A stretch of DNA of 64,000 nt, from contig NZ_CP140255.1 of the NCBI RefSeq assembly GCF_034479615.1, forward strand, positions 3,162,001-3,226,000, read 5' to 3'. Position 1 is the first letter of the stretch. Every line of letters starts with the position of its first letter. The stretch comes from Vreelandella neptunia. Lineage in GTDB: Bacteria > Pseudomonadota > Gammaproteobacteria > Pseudomonadales > Halomonadaceae. A program made the translations under genes and the position numbers. This document shows, in pieces, positions 8,596 through 16,419 of the stretch. The notes below the pieces were generated by a model. That model saw only the letters and a program-made list of their open reading frames with translations. It was not told the DNA's origin and did not search any database.

Positions 8596-8615
8596 GAAAT
8601 AGGTAAATATAGAAA

Positions 8616-8663
8616 TGGTGGGCCCAGTAGGACTTGAACCTACGACCAAGGGATTATGAGTCC
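8616..8663 (-). repeat. left attachment repeat (displaced 3' part of tRNA-Ile)
   Basis: These 48 bases are identical to the 3' end of the tRNA at 26592-26668, from the 5' side of the anticodon stem through the encoded CCA. Beyond 8663 identity stops at once. It is not a functional tRNA because the acceptor 5' strand and D arm are missing. It marks the chromosome-distal attachment site of the island. Confidence 0.93.
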
Positions 8664-8699
8664 TCGAAATGGACTTTTACGTCATTTACCAGAACTTGA

Positions 8700-8801
8700 G
8701 GAAGCACAGCATTCCTTTGAATATAAAGAACTAACGCTCCCAACAATCCCTTTGTCGTTTGCGCTCATTTGAAGTAACCTGCTTCCTATGTGCTTCCAAA
8801 T
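8700..8801. repeat. probable integrase arm-type sites, left end
   Basis: At 8780-8801 the heptamer TGCTTCC occurs twice in direct orientation 11 bases apart, just before the integrase start. An inverted copy (GGAAGCA) lies at 8700-8706. The 22-bp block 8780-8801 recurs with one mismatch near the right end (26516-26537). Such repeats inside both ends are the usual pattern of arm-binding sites for tyrosine integrases; binding is inferred. Confidence 0.55.
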
Positions 8802-8819
8802 TCGGCGAGGTGATTACTC

Positions 8820-10103
8820 ATGGCGACTGGCCTAAACGCCATCAAGACAGTTATTGAGGCGCTGGAAACCCCAGCACAAACGGCTGCCCTTCACTTCTTC
8901 ACCGATCCGCCTGGATTCGGCATTCGCATAACACCTACTGGAAAGCGCACCTTCTTTTTCCAATACCGGTGGGCTGGCAAAACTCGCAAGCCGAGCCTTG
9001 GCCGCTATGGCGACATCACGCCCAAACAAGCGCAAAAGCTGGCGCGAGAGTACGTGGGCAAGTTGAGTCGTGGTGAAGATCCCCAAGCCGAGCGCGCCGC
9101 CGCTGAGGCTAGGTCTCTTCGCGAAGCAGCTGAGAAACAATGGACACTGGCTGCCGCCATCGACTCGTATCTGGCAGAGCGTAAGCTGAAAGACTCGACC
9201 CGCTACGATATGGGGAGGGCCTTCAAGGGGATAGAGGATTGGAAGCGTCGCCCCGTGCAAGACATCACTCCTGCCATGGTGAAGGAGCGCCATAAGAAGC
9301 TGAGCGCCTCCAGCGAGGCTCGCGCTAACTTGGCCATGCGCTACCTGCGCGCCGTGTTGAACCATGTCATGCACGAAGCTCAGGCAGAAGGCTTCACCCT
9401 CCTGGACGCCAACCCGGTGGATACGCTAAGCCACCGCAAGGCATGGAACACTATCAAGCGCCGCCGTACATTCATCCCACCGCACAAGCTGGGCACATGG
9501 CTAGATGCCGTGTCCACCCTAGACGAAATGCCAGACTACGCACCCGGCACCGGCAGACATCATCAGAAGCTCAAGAACGGTGCCATGCAGCGCGACTTCC
9601 TGTTGCTGGTGTTGCTGACCGGACTACGCCTAAACGAAGCCAAGGGGCTGCGCTGGGACGATGTGGACATGGAGGGTCGCACCTTAACTATTCGCGATTC
9701 CAAGAACCACGACGACCACACCCTGCCGGTAGGCGATTACTTAGCCGCCTTGTTGAAGCGTCGCCGTGACGAATCCGGCGCCGAGTATGTGTTCAGCAGC
9801 AAAGCCGGTCACCGGTTGCACAATCTGCGCTACGCCTTAGCGCGTATCGAAGAGCACACCGGCATGCACGCTACCTGCCACGACCTGCGCCGCACCTTCG
9901 CCACTATCGCCGAATCCATGGGGCTGAGCGCTTACGCCATCAAGCAAGCCTTGAACCATCGCACCAGCGCCAGCGACGTAACCGCAGGCTATGTGCAGGT
10001 GACGCCAGAGCGACTGCGCGACCCCATGCAGCGCATCGAAACCTTCATTTTGAGCCATGGGCATCCCCAGCGTGGTGCAAAGGTAGTACAGCTACGCGGC
10101 TAA
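8820..10103 (+). CDS. int: tyrosine-type site-specific integrase (P4 type)
   Basis: A 427-residue recombinase with an N-terminal DUF4102-like arm domain (about 15-90; RYGDITPKQAQKLAREY), a core-binding domain (about 105-200) and a catalytic domain (about 215-405). Catalytic residues seen are R270 (TGLRLNEAKGLRW), H354 and R357 (CHDLRRTF), H380 (LNHR) and the nucleophile Y391 (AGYVQVT). It would insert and excise the island at the tRNA-Ile 3' end. It reads inward from the left attachment repeat. It is adjacent to the displaced tRNA fragment rather than to the intact tRNA. All catalytic positions are intact. Confidence 0.95.
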   Translation: MATGLNAIKTVIEALETPAQTAALHFFTDPPGFGIRITPTGKRTFFFQYRWAGKTRKPSLGRYGDITPKQAQKLAREYVGKLSRGEDPQAERAAAEARSLREAAEKQWTLAAAIDSYLAERKLKDSTRYDMGRAFKGIEDWKRRPVQDITPAMVKERHKKLSASSEARANLAMRYLRAVLNHVMHEAQAEGFTLLDANPVDTLSHRKAWNTIKRRRTFIPPHKLGTWLDAVSTLDEMPDYAPGTGRHHQKLKNGAMQRDFLLLVLLTGLRLNEAKGLRWDDVDMEGRTLTIRDSKNHDDHTLPVGDYLAALLKRRRDESGAEYVFSSKAGHRLHNLRYALARIEEHTGMHATCHDLRRTFATIAESMGLSAYAIKQALNHRTSASDVTAGYVQVTPERLRDPMQRIETFILSHGHPQRGAKVVQLRG

Positions 10104-10205
10104 GGCCGCACCGTATTGGCTGGCTAGGGTCGCTCCCGAAAACATGGCAACTCCAACATGCTCTGCCAGCCACCCTTATTATGGAGTTTGCGAGGAGTCG
10201 CGCTG

Positions 10206-10739
10206 ATGGATATTTCCTATTCGGATTTTGTGTATTTATGCAGAATACGTGATCCGCAGAACATTGATCCAAGCTACGAGCTAAGAACAGACGGTGTCTA
10301 TGTCAAAGATATCCCTTCTGACATACATTTGGAGCCTGGTGAGAGAGCCGCGCATACTGAGCACCCAACAGGTGACCTTACTCAGCCCTGTTTGAGGTTT
10401 CCATGTAACCTTGAACAGCTCCAGGAGTTTCTCGAGTGGTCGGGTATGTATGGATGTATTGACCCTTTTGATATGGCAGATTGGGTGAAAGAAAAGCTGA
10501 GCAAAGCTGTCAGAAAGACCTCAACGCAGCAGGTAAAGCCTTCGCACCTTTTGACGATTGCAGCTCTGCTGGAGTTGCTAAAAGACAGTGTAAAGCCTCG
10601 CTACAATCAGTCTGCCATCATCGATAGCATTGTCGATAATAATAAGTATGTGCGAGGACTAAGCCAGGGCAATCTTGAGCCGATGTTTGGAGCTGCAAAT
10701 AAAGCACTTGAGGAAGCTAGAAAAAATTCTCTTCCATAA
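10206..10739 (+). CDS. hypothetical protein of the island
   Basis: A 177-residue soluble, acidic protein of unknown function. ATG at 10206 is preferred because GAGGAG lies 8 bases upstream; a longer frame from 10158 has no such site. The N-terminal half holds the segments SYSDFVYLCRI and WSGMYGCIDPFDMADWV; the C-terminal half is helical and ends in a segment (RGLSQGNLEPMFGAANKALEEA) that looks like a small interaction domain. It follows the integrase on the same strand. I do not recognise the family and propose no function. Confidence 0.65.
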   Translation: MDISYSDFVYLCRIRDPQNIDPSYELRTDGVYVKDIPSDIHLEPGERAAHTEHPTGDLTQPCLRFPCNLEQLQEFLEWSGMYGCIDPFDMADWVKEKLSKAVRKTSTQQVKPSHLLTIAALLELLKDSVKPRYNQSAIIDSIVDNNKYVRGLSQGNLEPMFGAANKALEEARKNSLP

Positions 10740-10747
10740 GCCTGAAA

Positions 10748-10780
10748 TTGCAATTGCAAAAACCGGCACTGCAATTGCAA
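10748..10780. promoter_or_regulatory. two phased palindromes upstream of alpA
   Basis: TTGCAATTGCAA (10748-10759) is a perfect 12-bp palindrome. A second copy of its core, TGCAATTGCA (10770-10779), follows exactly 21 bases later, that is two helical turns. They lie between the hypothetical gene and alpA and look like paired operators or recombination-directionality sites. Confidence 0.55.
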
Positions 10781-10808
10781 TGAGATAGCTCTGTGACCTA
10801 TGCACCAT

Positions 10809-10839
10809 AGCCCTGTGTTCAAACGACATGGGGCTTTTT
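10809..10839 (+). terminator. terminator-like hairpin abutting the alpA start codon
   Basis: AGCCC (10809-10813) pairs with GGGCT (10831-10835) with partial pairing between, and T residues run to 10839. The alpA ATG begins at 10841. A terminator so close to the start would act as an attenuator on any transcript arriving from upstream. The stem is short, so this is tentative. Confidence 0.4.
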
Positions 10840-10840
10840 C

Positions 10841-11053
10841 ATGAATACTACCGCTTCCTTCCCAACCCTGCTGGATCAAAAGCAGGTTGCCACATATCTC
10901 GGCAAGTCCGTTGCCTGGTGTGAGCGCTCCCGCTGGGATGGCACCGGCCCTCGCTTCATCAAGGTAGGCCGCGCCGTTCGCTACCGTGCCGATGATGTAC
11001 TCGCCTGGCTAGAAGCCAACACCCACACTAACACCAGCGAGGATTTGAAATGA
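10841..11053 (+). CDS. AlpA-like helix-turn-helix regulator / excisionase
   Basis: A 70-residue protein with one MerR-type winged helix (LDQKQVATYLGKSVAWCERS, then a wing PRFIKVGRAVRYRADDVLAWLE). Proteins of this class act as excisionases or as activators of the island integrase. It is followed without a gap by two overlapping small genes, which suggests one translationally coupled unit. No strong ribosome site precedes it; the terminator-like hairpin occupies that place. Function as excisionase versus regulator cannot be separated by sequence. Confidence 0.8.
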   Translation: MNTTASFPTLLDQKQVATYLGKSVAWCERSRWDGTGPRFIKVGRAVRYRADDVLAWLEANTHTNTSEDLK

Positions 11054-11208
11054 TCCTTCCCCTGCTCACTCTAGGGTTTAGTGCGATAACTCGCTGGATG
11101 TTTGCAACAAGCGCTCAATTCCACATCTTTAGCCTCGAAACCGCCTGCCAGCGCCTAGCGTGCTGGCTGTTCACCTTGCCCATCAAGAAAGGGTCTGCCC
11201 ATGAGTAA
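11050..11208 (+). CDS. small hydrophobic protein (52 aa), coupled to alpA
   Basis: The ATG at 11050 overlaps the alpA stop (ATGA) and the stop at 11206-11208 overlaps the start of the next gene by eight bases. The 52-residue product has a hydrophobic N-terminal half (ILPLLTLGFSAI) and ends KKGSAHE. Position and overlaps on both sides favour translation, perhaps as a coupling peptide or a small membrane protein. It has no recognisable family. Confidence 0.5.
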   Translation: MILPLLTLGFSAITRWMFATSAQFHIFSLETACQRLACWLFTLPIKKGSAHE

Positions 11209-11512
11209 ACATACGGTTTGCCCGCGCGCTTTCCGCCTAATGCTGGCATTGCTGAGCGCCCCGCGCACTCGTGAAGAATGCGACAAACTAGCACCATCCA
11301 GCAACTCGCCCCATTACATCGGCGTACTAAGAGAGAAAGTGAAGCTGAAACTGCCATGTGAATACATACCGTTCGTAACCAGCGATGGCATCAAAAGTAG
11401 ATATGGCCGCTACTATGCTACATCGGATGACAGAGCCAAGATTCGCGAGTATCTGCACAACGTGGAAGCCACTAACGATTCGCAAGAAAAAGCCCCGCTT
11501 GGGCAGGGCTAA
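11201..11512 (+). CDS. small hypothetical protein, possible winged-helix DNA-binding
   Basis: A 103-residue protein whose layout suggests a small winged helix: helices around FRLMLALLSAPRTREECDKL and HYIGVLREKVKLKL, then a wing-like stretch with GIKSRYGRYYATSDDRAKIREYL. It overlaps the preceding small gene. Similar short DNA-binding proteins are common next to alpA in islands. Identification is by fold impression only. Confidence 0.6.
   Translation: MSKHTVCPRAFRLMLALLSAPRTREECDKLAPSSNSPHYIGVLREKVKLKLPCEYIPFVTSDGIKSRYGRYYATSDDRAKIREYLHNVEATNDSQEKAPLGQG
11486..11510 (-). terminator. intrinsic terminator reading leftward, overlapping a gene end
   Basis: An 8-bp stem with one mismatch (AGCCCTGC / GCGGGGCT on the minus strand) with a four-base loop is followed on the minus strand by five T residues. 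It lies within the last codons of the plus-strand 103-aa gene. It would stop leftward transcription from the restriction operon before it runs into the AlpA unit. Confidence 0.5.
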
Positions 11513-11600
11513 AGCTTTCTATCATTTGGGCAGTGCATGGTCATTGTAGAGCGTGTAAGCGCCACCGGCCAGCCTGCCCCTTAATAGGAATTTAGACGGC

Positions 11601-11978
11601 ATGGCCAAGAGAAAAAATAGCCTGCCCTTCGATAGCAGGGGAGGCGTGGTTACGATCCAGAGACGTCTGTTGAGGTCTGACGCCTATAAGAAGATATCTC
11701 CTCAAGCAAAGGTATTGCTGCATCAACTGCACTCCCATTGGAGGCCAGACAGGGCTATAGGATTCGGTGTCCGCGAGGCAGAACAAACCATCCCCTGCTC
11801 GCGAAAAATAGCTATGCGCGCCTTCAAGGAACTACAGGAAGCAGGATTCATTGTTATGGTGGAGGAAAGTCTGTTCTGCTCACGTGCACAATCAAAAACG
11901 CGGACTTGGCGCCTCACCTGGATGCCATGGAACCACCTTGCACCCACGAATGAATGGGAAAATCAGCGCTATGCGTAA
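11601..11978 (+). CDS. helix-turn-helix protein, possibly replication-related
   Basis: A 125-residue basic protein. The layout (LLRSDAYKKISPQAKVLLHQL, then VREAEQTIPCSRKIAMRAFKELQEAGFI and a beta wing with TRTWRLTW) matches a winged-helix family found in phages and islands, often placed next to replication genes. The SxxAxxLL...AxRAxxELxxxGFI pattern is the basis. It lies directly before the repeat cluster at 11989-12122, which it could bind. That link is inference. Confidence 0.65.
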   Translation: MAKRKNSLPFDSRGGVVTIQRRLLRSDAYKKISPQAKVLLHQLHSHWRPDRAIGFGVREAEQTIPCSRKIAMRAFKELQEAGFIVMVEESLFCSRAQSKTRTWRLTWMPWNHLAPTNEWENQRYA

Positions 11979-11988
11979 AATTTTCACC

Positions 11989-12122
11989 GGTGCATAAATG
12001 ACACCTGTGGAAGTTCAGAGGTATCATTTATGCACCATTGGGACAGTTTTTTAGGTGAACAGGTGTCGTTTATGGCACCTGTGACTACGGTTTTTGAAAG
12101 GTAGAGGTGTTGTTTTTACACC
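11989..12122. repeat. cluster of four 18-19 bp repeats (iteron- or operator-like)
   Basis: Consensus AGGTGTCATTTATGCACC. Copies: 11989-12006 (inverted), 12019-12036, 12061-12079 (one extra base) and 12105-12122 (four mismatches). The first two form an inverted repeat with one mismatch and a 12-base spacer. The three direct copies begin 42 and 44 bases apart, about four helical turns. Each copy is itself a weak palindrome (AGGTG...CACC). The region has no gene and is followed by about 165 AT-rich bases. It may be a replication origin for the element or a multi-site operator for the restriction operon or the adjacent gene. Confidence 0.7.
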
Positions 12123-12290
12123 ACTCCTACATTGCCACCCTATCTACGCCCATCCCCCAACTTCCACAGAGTCATCAACACATCCTGTTGTATTAGAAGC
12201 ACCGTAATCTTACAGACCTGCCTATTTCATTCAATTGCCCGTTTTCAAACATGGATGAAGCTTATTCAGATTAACTAGCAAGGTTAATTT

Positions 12291-12992
12291 TTAAAGCCCC
12301 TCTACCTCGATGCCATGCCGTGCAAGCCACCTCTTGCGCTGTTCATAGTCCGGCATGGCACGCTCCAAGCGGTGCCAGAAAGCCGGAGTGTGGTGAGGCT
12401 CGTGCAGGTGCATCAACTCATGGACGACGACATACTCGGCGATATGGCGCGGCAGCAGGATAGTCTTCCAGTGAAAATAGATCCTATAGCCCTTGCCGCA
12501 GGAACCCCAACGATAACCGAGATCTTGCACCTTCACTCCGGCGGGCTCGACCTGCATGCGCTGGGCGTGCTCCTTCACTTTCCTAATCAGCCAGTTGGTA
12601 GCGCGGAGTGTGTACCAGCGGACGAATTGCTCGCGGGCATCAACCAACGCATCCTCGCGCAGCTGGAAGCGGCCGGCGGCGAGCTTGAGCGGCACGTCTT
12701 GGGCGTCTTTGGGAACTCGCTTGAGCCGATAGCTGCGCCCCAGATAGAAAAACCCTTCGCCGTTGACGTACTCCTTGCGCGGCAGCTGGCGACGGCTCTC
12801 GGCCTTCTGCGCCAGCTTCTGGTAGATCCAGTATCGCTTCTCGACCACGAAATCGCGTAGCAACTGCTCATCGGTATCGCTGGGAGCCGCGATAATCAAC
12901 TCCCCTTCACGGTCTACCGTGATCTCCAGCGTCTTGCGCCGGCGACTCTCGCGCACCTCAAAGGTGAGGTCGTCCACGTCCAACCGTGTCAT
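12291..12992 (-). CDS. M48/YgjP-type metallopeptidase associated with type I restriction
   Basis: A 233-residue protein of the YgjP/DUF45 family. The zinc-peptidase motif HELMH with a second histidine group after it (VVHELMHLHEPHHTPAFW) is intact, and the LGYRWGSCGKGYRIYFHW segment is typical. Members often sit at the end of type I restriction operons; their job there is not settled. It overlaps hsdR by four bases (ATGA), so it is coupled to it. Family knowledge supports the association; a proteolytic control of restriction is inference. Confidence 0.88.
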   Translation of the reverse strand: MTRLDVDDLTFEVRESRRRKTLEITVDREGELIIAAPSDTDEQLLRDFVVEKRYWIYQKLAQKAESRRQLPRKEYVNGEGFFYLGRSYRLKRVPKDAQDVPLKLAAGRFQLREDALVDAREQFVRWYTLRATNWLIRKVKEHAQRMQVEPAGVKVQDLGYRWGSCGKGYRIYFHWKTILLPRHIAEYVVVHELMHLHEPHHTPAFWHRLERAMPDYEQRKRWLARHGIEVEGL

Positions 12993-15900
12993 GCATCCAC
13001 CAACTTCGCCTGGTTACTTCGCGCCAGGTCAAAGAGCCGCTCGGCGACGGCCTCAACCTCACTCGTCGGCACCAGGCCACCCATCATCAACCGCGTGAAC
13101 AGGTGCTGCTTGAGGCGCTCCTGGTCCGGAATGTGCGAGGGTTTCCAGAAGTCGGGGATCGAGATTTCCTCCTGGATCAGCATTACCAGTTCCTCTGTAG
13201 TGGTCAGCAGCTGACGAGCGGTGCCGTCGTCCATCTGGTTTACCTCGAAGCCAGCGCTCACCATCAGCTCGCGCCAGAAGGGCTCGGCGTGGGCCGGTAT
13301 GTCGGGAATGTCTTCCCCTTCTACCCGAGCCCCGTCGCGCAATTGCTGAATCAGCCCCCGCAGGGCCTCCACCTGCTCGTCCCACTGGCCATCGAGCTGC
13401 TGAAGCAGGTCGGCCAGTCTCTCGCTCAGCCGGCCGTACTTCACGGGATCCTCGTCCAGGTACTTGCGCACATGGGAGCGGATGGCGTGCTCCATCTCAG
13501 AGGCCTTGGCGCGGTCACCGACCTGGCGGCCGATATGCGCATCGAACTCGGCGTCGGTGAGCTGCACGGGGGGAATCCGCGGGTCGATGCCCAATGAAAT
13601 CACATAGTCATCAATGAGCTTGCGCACTTTGTTGCCGATGTCGCGGCCGAGCTCGGGAGTATCCTTGTAGCGGTTACGCGCCAGGGCGTGGAGATAGGCG
13701 AGCTGCTTGGCGTCGTTGACGAACTCCAGCCCCTCGGGGCGTGGCAGCACATCATCCAGGGTGCGATTGAATTCCTTGAGCTTGACCACGAACTCGGCGC
13801 GCAACCGCTCGTCCGCCAGCGCTTGTACCGCTTCTTCAGTATCGGCCAAGCTGTCCACGCCTTGGCCGCGCAGCACGTCGATGACGCGCAGATGACGGTC
13901 ACGCAGCAGCGGGATCTCGTCCTTGAGGCTCATCAGTGCACCGTCGATGTCCTCATCGCTGTAGGCGGCCAAGGCCTCCTTGAGGTGGTTGGCTACACCG
14001 AAGTAGTCCACCACGATGCCGTGAGTCTTGCCGTGGCCGGTGCGGTTAACCCGGGCGATGGCCTGCAGCAGCTCCGCTTCTCGGATCGAGCGATCCAGGT
14101 ACATCACACCCTCGATAGGCGCGTCGAAGCCGGTCAGCAGCATACTCTTGACGATTAGGAAGGCCAACGGGTCGTACTTTTGCGGGTCCTGTTCCTGTCG
14201 ATTCTTGGCCGCCTCGCTGGAAAGCGGCGGCAAGGGTTTCTTGAAACGCTTGATGTGGCGCTCAACCGCGGTGCGGTCGCTCCACTTCGCCCAGGCAGAG
14301 TCGTCATTGTTGCCGCTGCTGAACACCACGGCGAACTCCAGCTGACGTAGGATCTCACGATAGCGCCAGGCCTGAATCGCTGCCTTGACCCGTGGCGGGC
14401 GGATCAGCAGCTGTGTGTCGTCCAGCGCCTTGTCCTCGGGGGTGAGCGCCATGGCATCTTCCAGCAGCTCGGCCTTAGCCTGCTCAAGAGCTTCGTAGTA
14501 GCGCAGGGCAGCGCGCCGGCTATAGGCCACCAGCTGCGCCTTGTAGCCGTTGGGTAAGATATGCGTTACGTAGTGGCGCAGCATATCTTGGGCCTTCTCC
14601 TGGATCAGCATTGGCGCCTCGAAGATCTGCCCCTTGGTGGCGTACTTCTTCTTGATCACCTCCAGCTCGCCCTTGGTGTGCTCTCGAAATAGATCCTCGA
14701 ACAGACCGTCCAGGCTGGCGCCATCCTTGATGGCGCCCTTGGCGGTGCGCCCCTCGTAAAGTATCGGCACCGTGGCGCCGTCCTGCTCCGCCTCCTTGAT
14801 GGTGTAGCGGTCGATGTACTCACCGAAGATATCGTGGGTGCGCTTCTTGTCACCCATGATGATGGGCGTCCCGGTGAAGCCGATGCGGGCGGCGTTGGGC
14901 AGCGCACGCATCATGTTGGCGTGCAGGTCGCCGGCCTGGGTGCGGTGAGCCTCGTCCACCAGGATCAGGATGTCCTCGCTTTCGTTGAGCACCTCGAAGG
15001 GCTCGCTCAGGGTGGGCTTGCGGGGGGTGGTACCGGCACGGCCAGGTTCAGCCGCATCGCGCCGACCGTCATCCAGTCCGTGGTGGTCACCCTCGTAGCT
15101 GCCGGCCTCGGCTTCTTCTTCGGCGTCGTCGTTGGTGTCGGCATCGGGCAGCGTCTGGTCGCGGTATTTCTGGACTGTCCCGAACACCAGGCCGGGGCCG
15201 TCCCGTGCCAGCAGCTTCTTGAGGGTTGCGGTGTTGCTCGCCTTCTCTACGCTCTCACCCGTCAGCTCGGCGGTGGCAGAGAGCTGAGACTGCAGATCCT
15301 TGCGGTCGGTGATCACCACCACCTTGAAACGCCGCAAGCTAGGGTCGCTGCGCAGCTTGCGCACCAAGAACACCATGGAAAGACTCTTGCCGCTGCCCTG
15401 GGTGTGCCAGACGATGCCGCCACGTCGGTCGGACTCGCCATCCTCGCGCCGGGTCTTGCCGCTCTTCAGCCGCTCTATGGCGCGGGTCACGCCGCGGAAC
15501 TGGGGGTAGCGGCACACTAGTTTGATTTCCTGGCCACCCAGGTTCATGAACAGGGTGTAGTGGCGCACGATGTCCAGCAGATTGTCACGGTTGAGCATGC
15601 CGGCCACCAGGCACTGCTGCGCGGAGAGGTCGGCCACGCCCAAGTCGATGGCCACCTCCACCTCGCGTTGCGGTGCCACGGTTTTCCAGCTCAGGTAGTG
15701 GGCGAAGCCGGCGCCGATGGTACCCGCCCGGGCCTCATCGAAATTGCTGGCCACCAGGAACTGGCTGGTAGCGAACAGCGCCGGTGCCCCTTCATGTTCC
15801 TCTACCTCGACGTCCAGGTGGCGCTGGTCATGATAGCGGCGCAACTGGTCCACCGCCTGGCTGATGCCCTCCGGCACGGTGCGGTTCTTGCACTCCACCA

Positions 15901-16393
15901 CTACCAGCGGAATGCCGTTGACGAACATCACCAGATCCGGGATCACATGGCCCTTGCCCGAATCGTGACCCGGTGGGCACTTCACCTTGAACTGGTTGAC
16001 CACGGTGAAGACGTTGTTGACTGGCGTTGCCCAGTCGATGTAGTGCAGGGACTGGCCACGGCCGCCATCCCAGCCCTCCAACCCCTCCACGGGCAAGCCA
16101 CCCAGCAACAGCTCGGTGGCAAGCTTGTTGGCCTCCATCACCTTGCTCGCTGGCAGGCGGGTAATCGCGGACACTGCCTGGTCGAGGCGGCTGTCATCAA
16201 GCCAGGGCTCACCGTCACGCAAGTTGATGCCGCGGAGTCGCTCGCGTAGAAGCGGCTCCATTACCACCTGGGCGAAGCTCTCGCGGTGGGTAACGGCGGG
16301 GTCATCCACCGAGCCGGCCAGGAACTGCCACCCTTGGCCGACCAGTTGGTCGATGAAGGGCTTCTCAACACCCGTGTACTCGGGACCTGCCAT
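12989..16393 (-). CDS. hsdR: type I restriction enzyme, restriction subunit R
   Basis: A 1134-residue motor-nuclease. The N-terminal nuclease core is visible as D153 with E167 and K169 (PDLVMFVNG then VVVECKN). The helicase motor has Walker A at 331-337 (TQGSGKS), the DEAH box at 480-483 and the following FTGTPI motif. An acidic linker lies at about 417-445. The C-terminal third is helical, as expected for binding to the methylase complex. The protein translocates DNA and cuts it away from the recognition site when the site is unmethylated. All catalytic motifs are intact. GAGGTG precedes the start. Confidence 0.96.
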   Translation of the reverse strand: MAGPEYTGVEKPFIDQLVGQGWQFLAGSVDDPAVTHRESFAQVVMEPLLRERLRGINLRDGEPWLDDSRLDQAVSAITRLPASKVMEANKLATELLLGGLPVEGLEGWDGGRGQSLHYIDWATPVNNVFTVVNQFKVKCPPGHDSGKGHVIPDLVMFVNGIPLVVVECKNRTVPEGISQAVDQLRRYHDQRHLDVEVEEHEGAPALFATSQFLVASNFDEARAGTIGAGFAHYLSWKTVAPQREVEVAIDLGVADLSAQQCLVAGMLNRDNLLDIVRHYTLFMNLGGQEIKLVCRYPQFRGVTRAIERLKSGKTRREDGESDRRGGIVWHTQGSGKSLSMVFLVRKLRSDPSLRRFKVVVITDRKDLQSQLSATAELTGESVEKASNTATLKKLLARDGPGLVFGTVQKYRDQTLPDADTNDDAEEEAEAGSYEGDHHGLDDGRRDAAEPGRAGTTPRKPTLSEPFEVLNESEDILILVDEAHRTQAGDLHANMMRALPNAARIGFTGTPIIMGDKKRTHDIFGEYIDRYTIKEAEQDGATVPILYEGRTAKGAIKDGASLDGLFEDLFREHTKGELEVIKKKYATKGQIFEAPMLIQEKAQDMLRHYVTHILPNGYKAQLVAYSRRAALRYYEALEQAKAELLEDAMALTPEDKALDDTQLLIRPPRVKAAIQAWRYREILRQLEFAVVFSSGNNDDSAWAKWSDRTAVERHIKRFKKPLPPLSSEAAKNRQEQDPQKYDPLAFLIVKSMLLTGFDAPIEGVMYLDRSIREAELLQAIARVNRTGHGKTHGIVVDYFGVANHLKEALAAYSDEDIDGALMSLKDEIPLLRDRHLRVIDVLRGQGVDSLADTEEAVQALADERLRAEFVVKLKEFNRTLDDVLPRPEGLEFVNDAKQLAYLHALARNRYKDTPELGRDIGNKVRKLIDDYVISLGIDPRIPPVQLTDAEFDAHIGRQVGDRAKASEMEHAIRSHVRKYLDEDPVKYGRLSERLADLLQQLDGQWDEQVEALRGLIQQLRDGARVEGEDIPDIPAHAEPFWRELMVSAGFEVNQMDDGTARQLLTTTEELVMLIQEEISIPDFWKPSHIPDQERLKQHLFTRLMMGGLVPTSEVEAVAERLFDLARSNQAKLVDA

Positions 16394-16419
16394 GCGTCAC
16401 CTCTATCTGGCCATTGCCT

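Noticed and set aside
8616..8663. second tRNA gene
   Set aside because: Only the 3' 48 bases are present; acceptor 5' strand and D arm are missing, so it is an attachment remnant.
14834..15520. 228-codon open frame antisense to hsdR
   Set aside because: It lies wholly inside hsdR on the opposite strand, has no recognisable motif, and follows from the high G+C codon pattern of the real gene.
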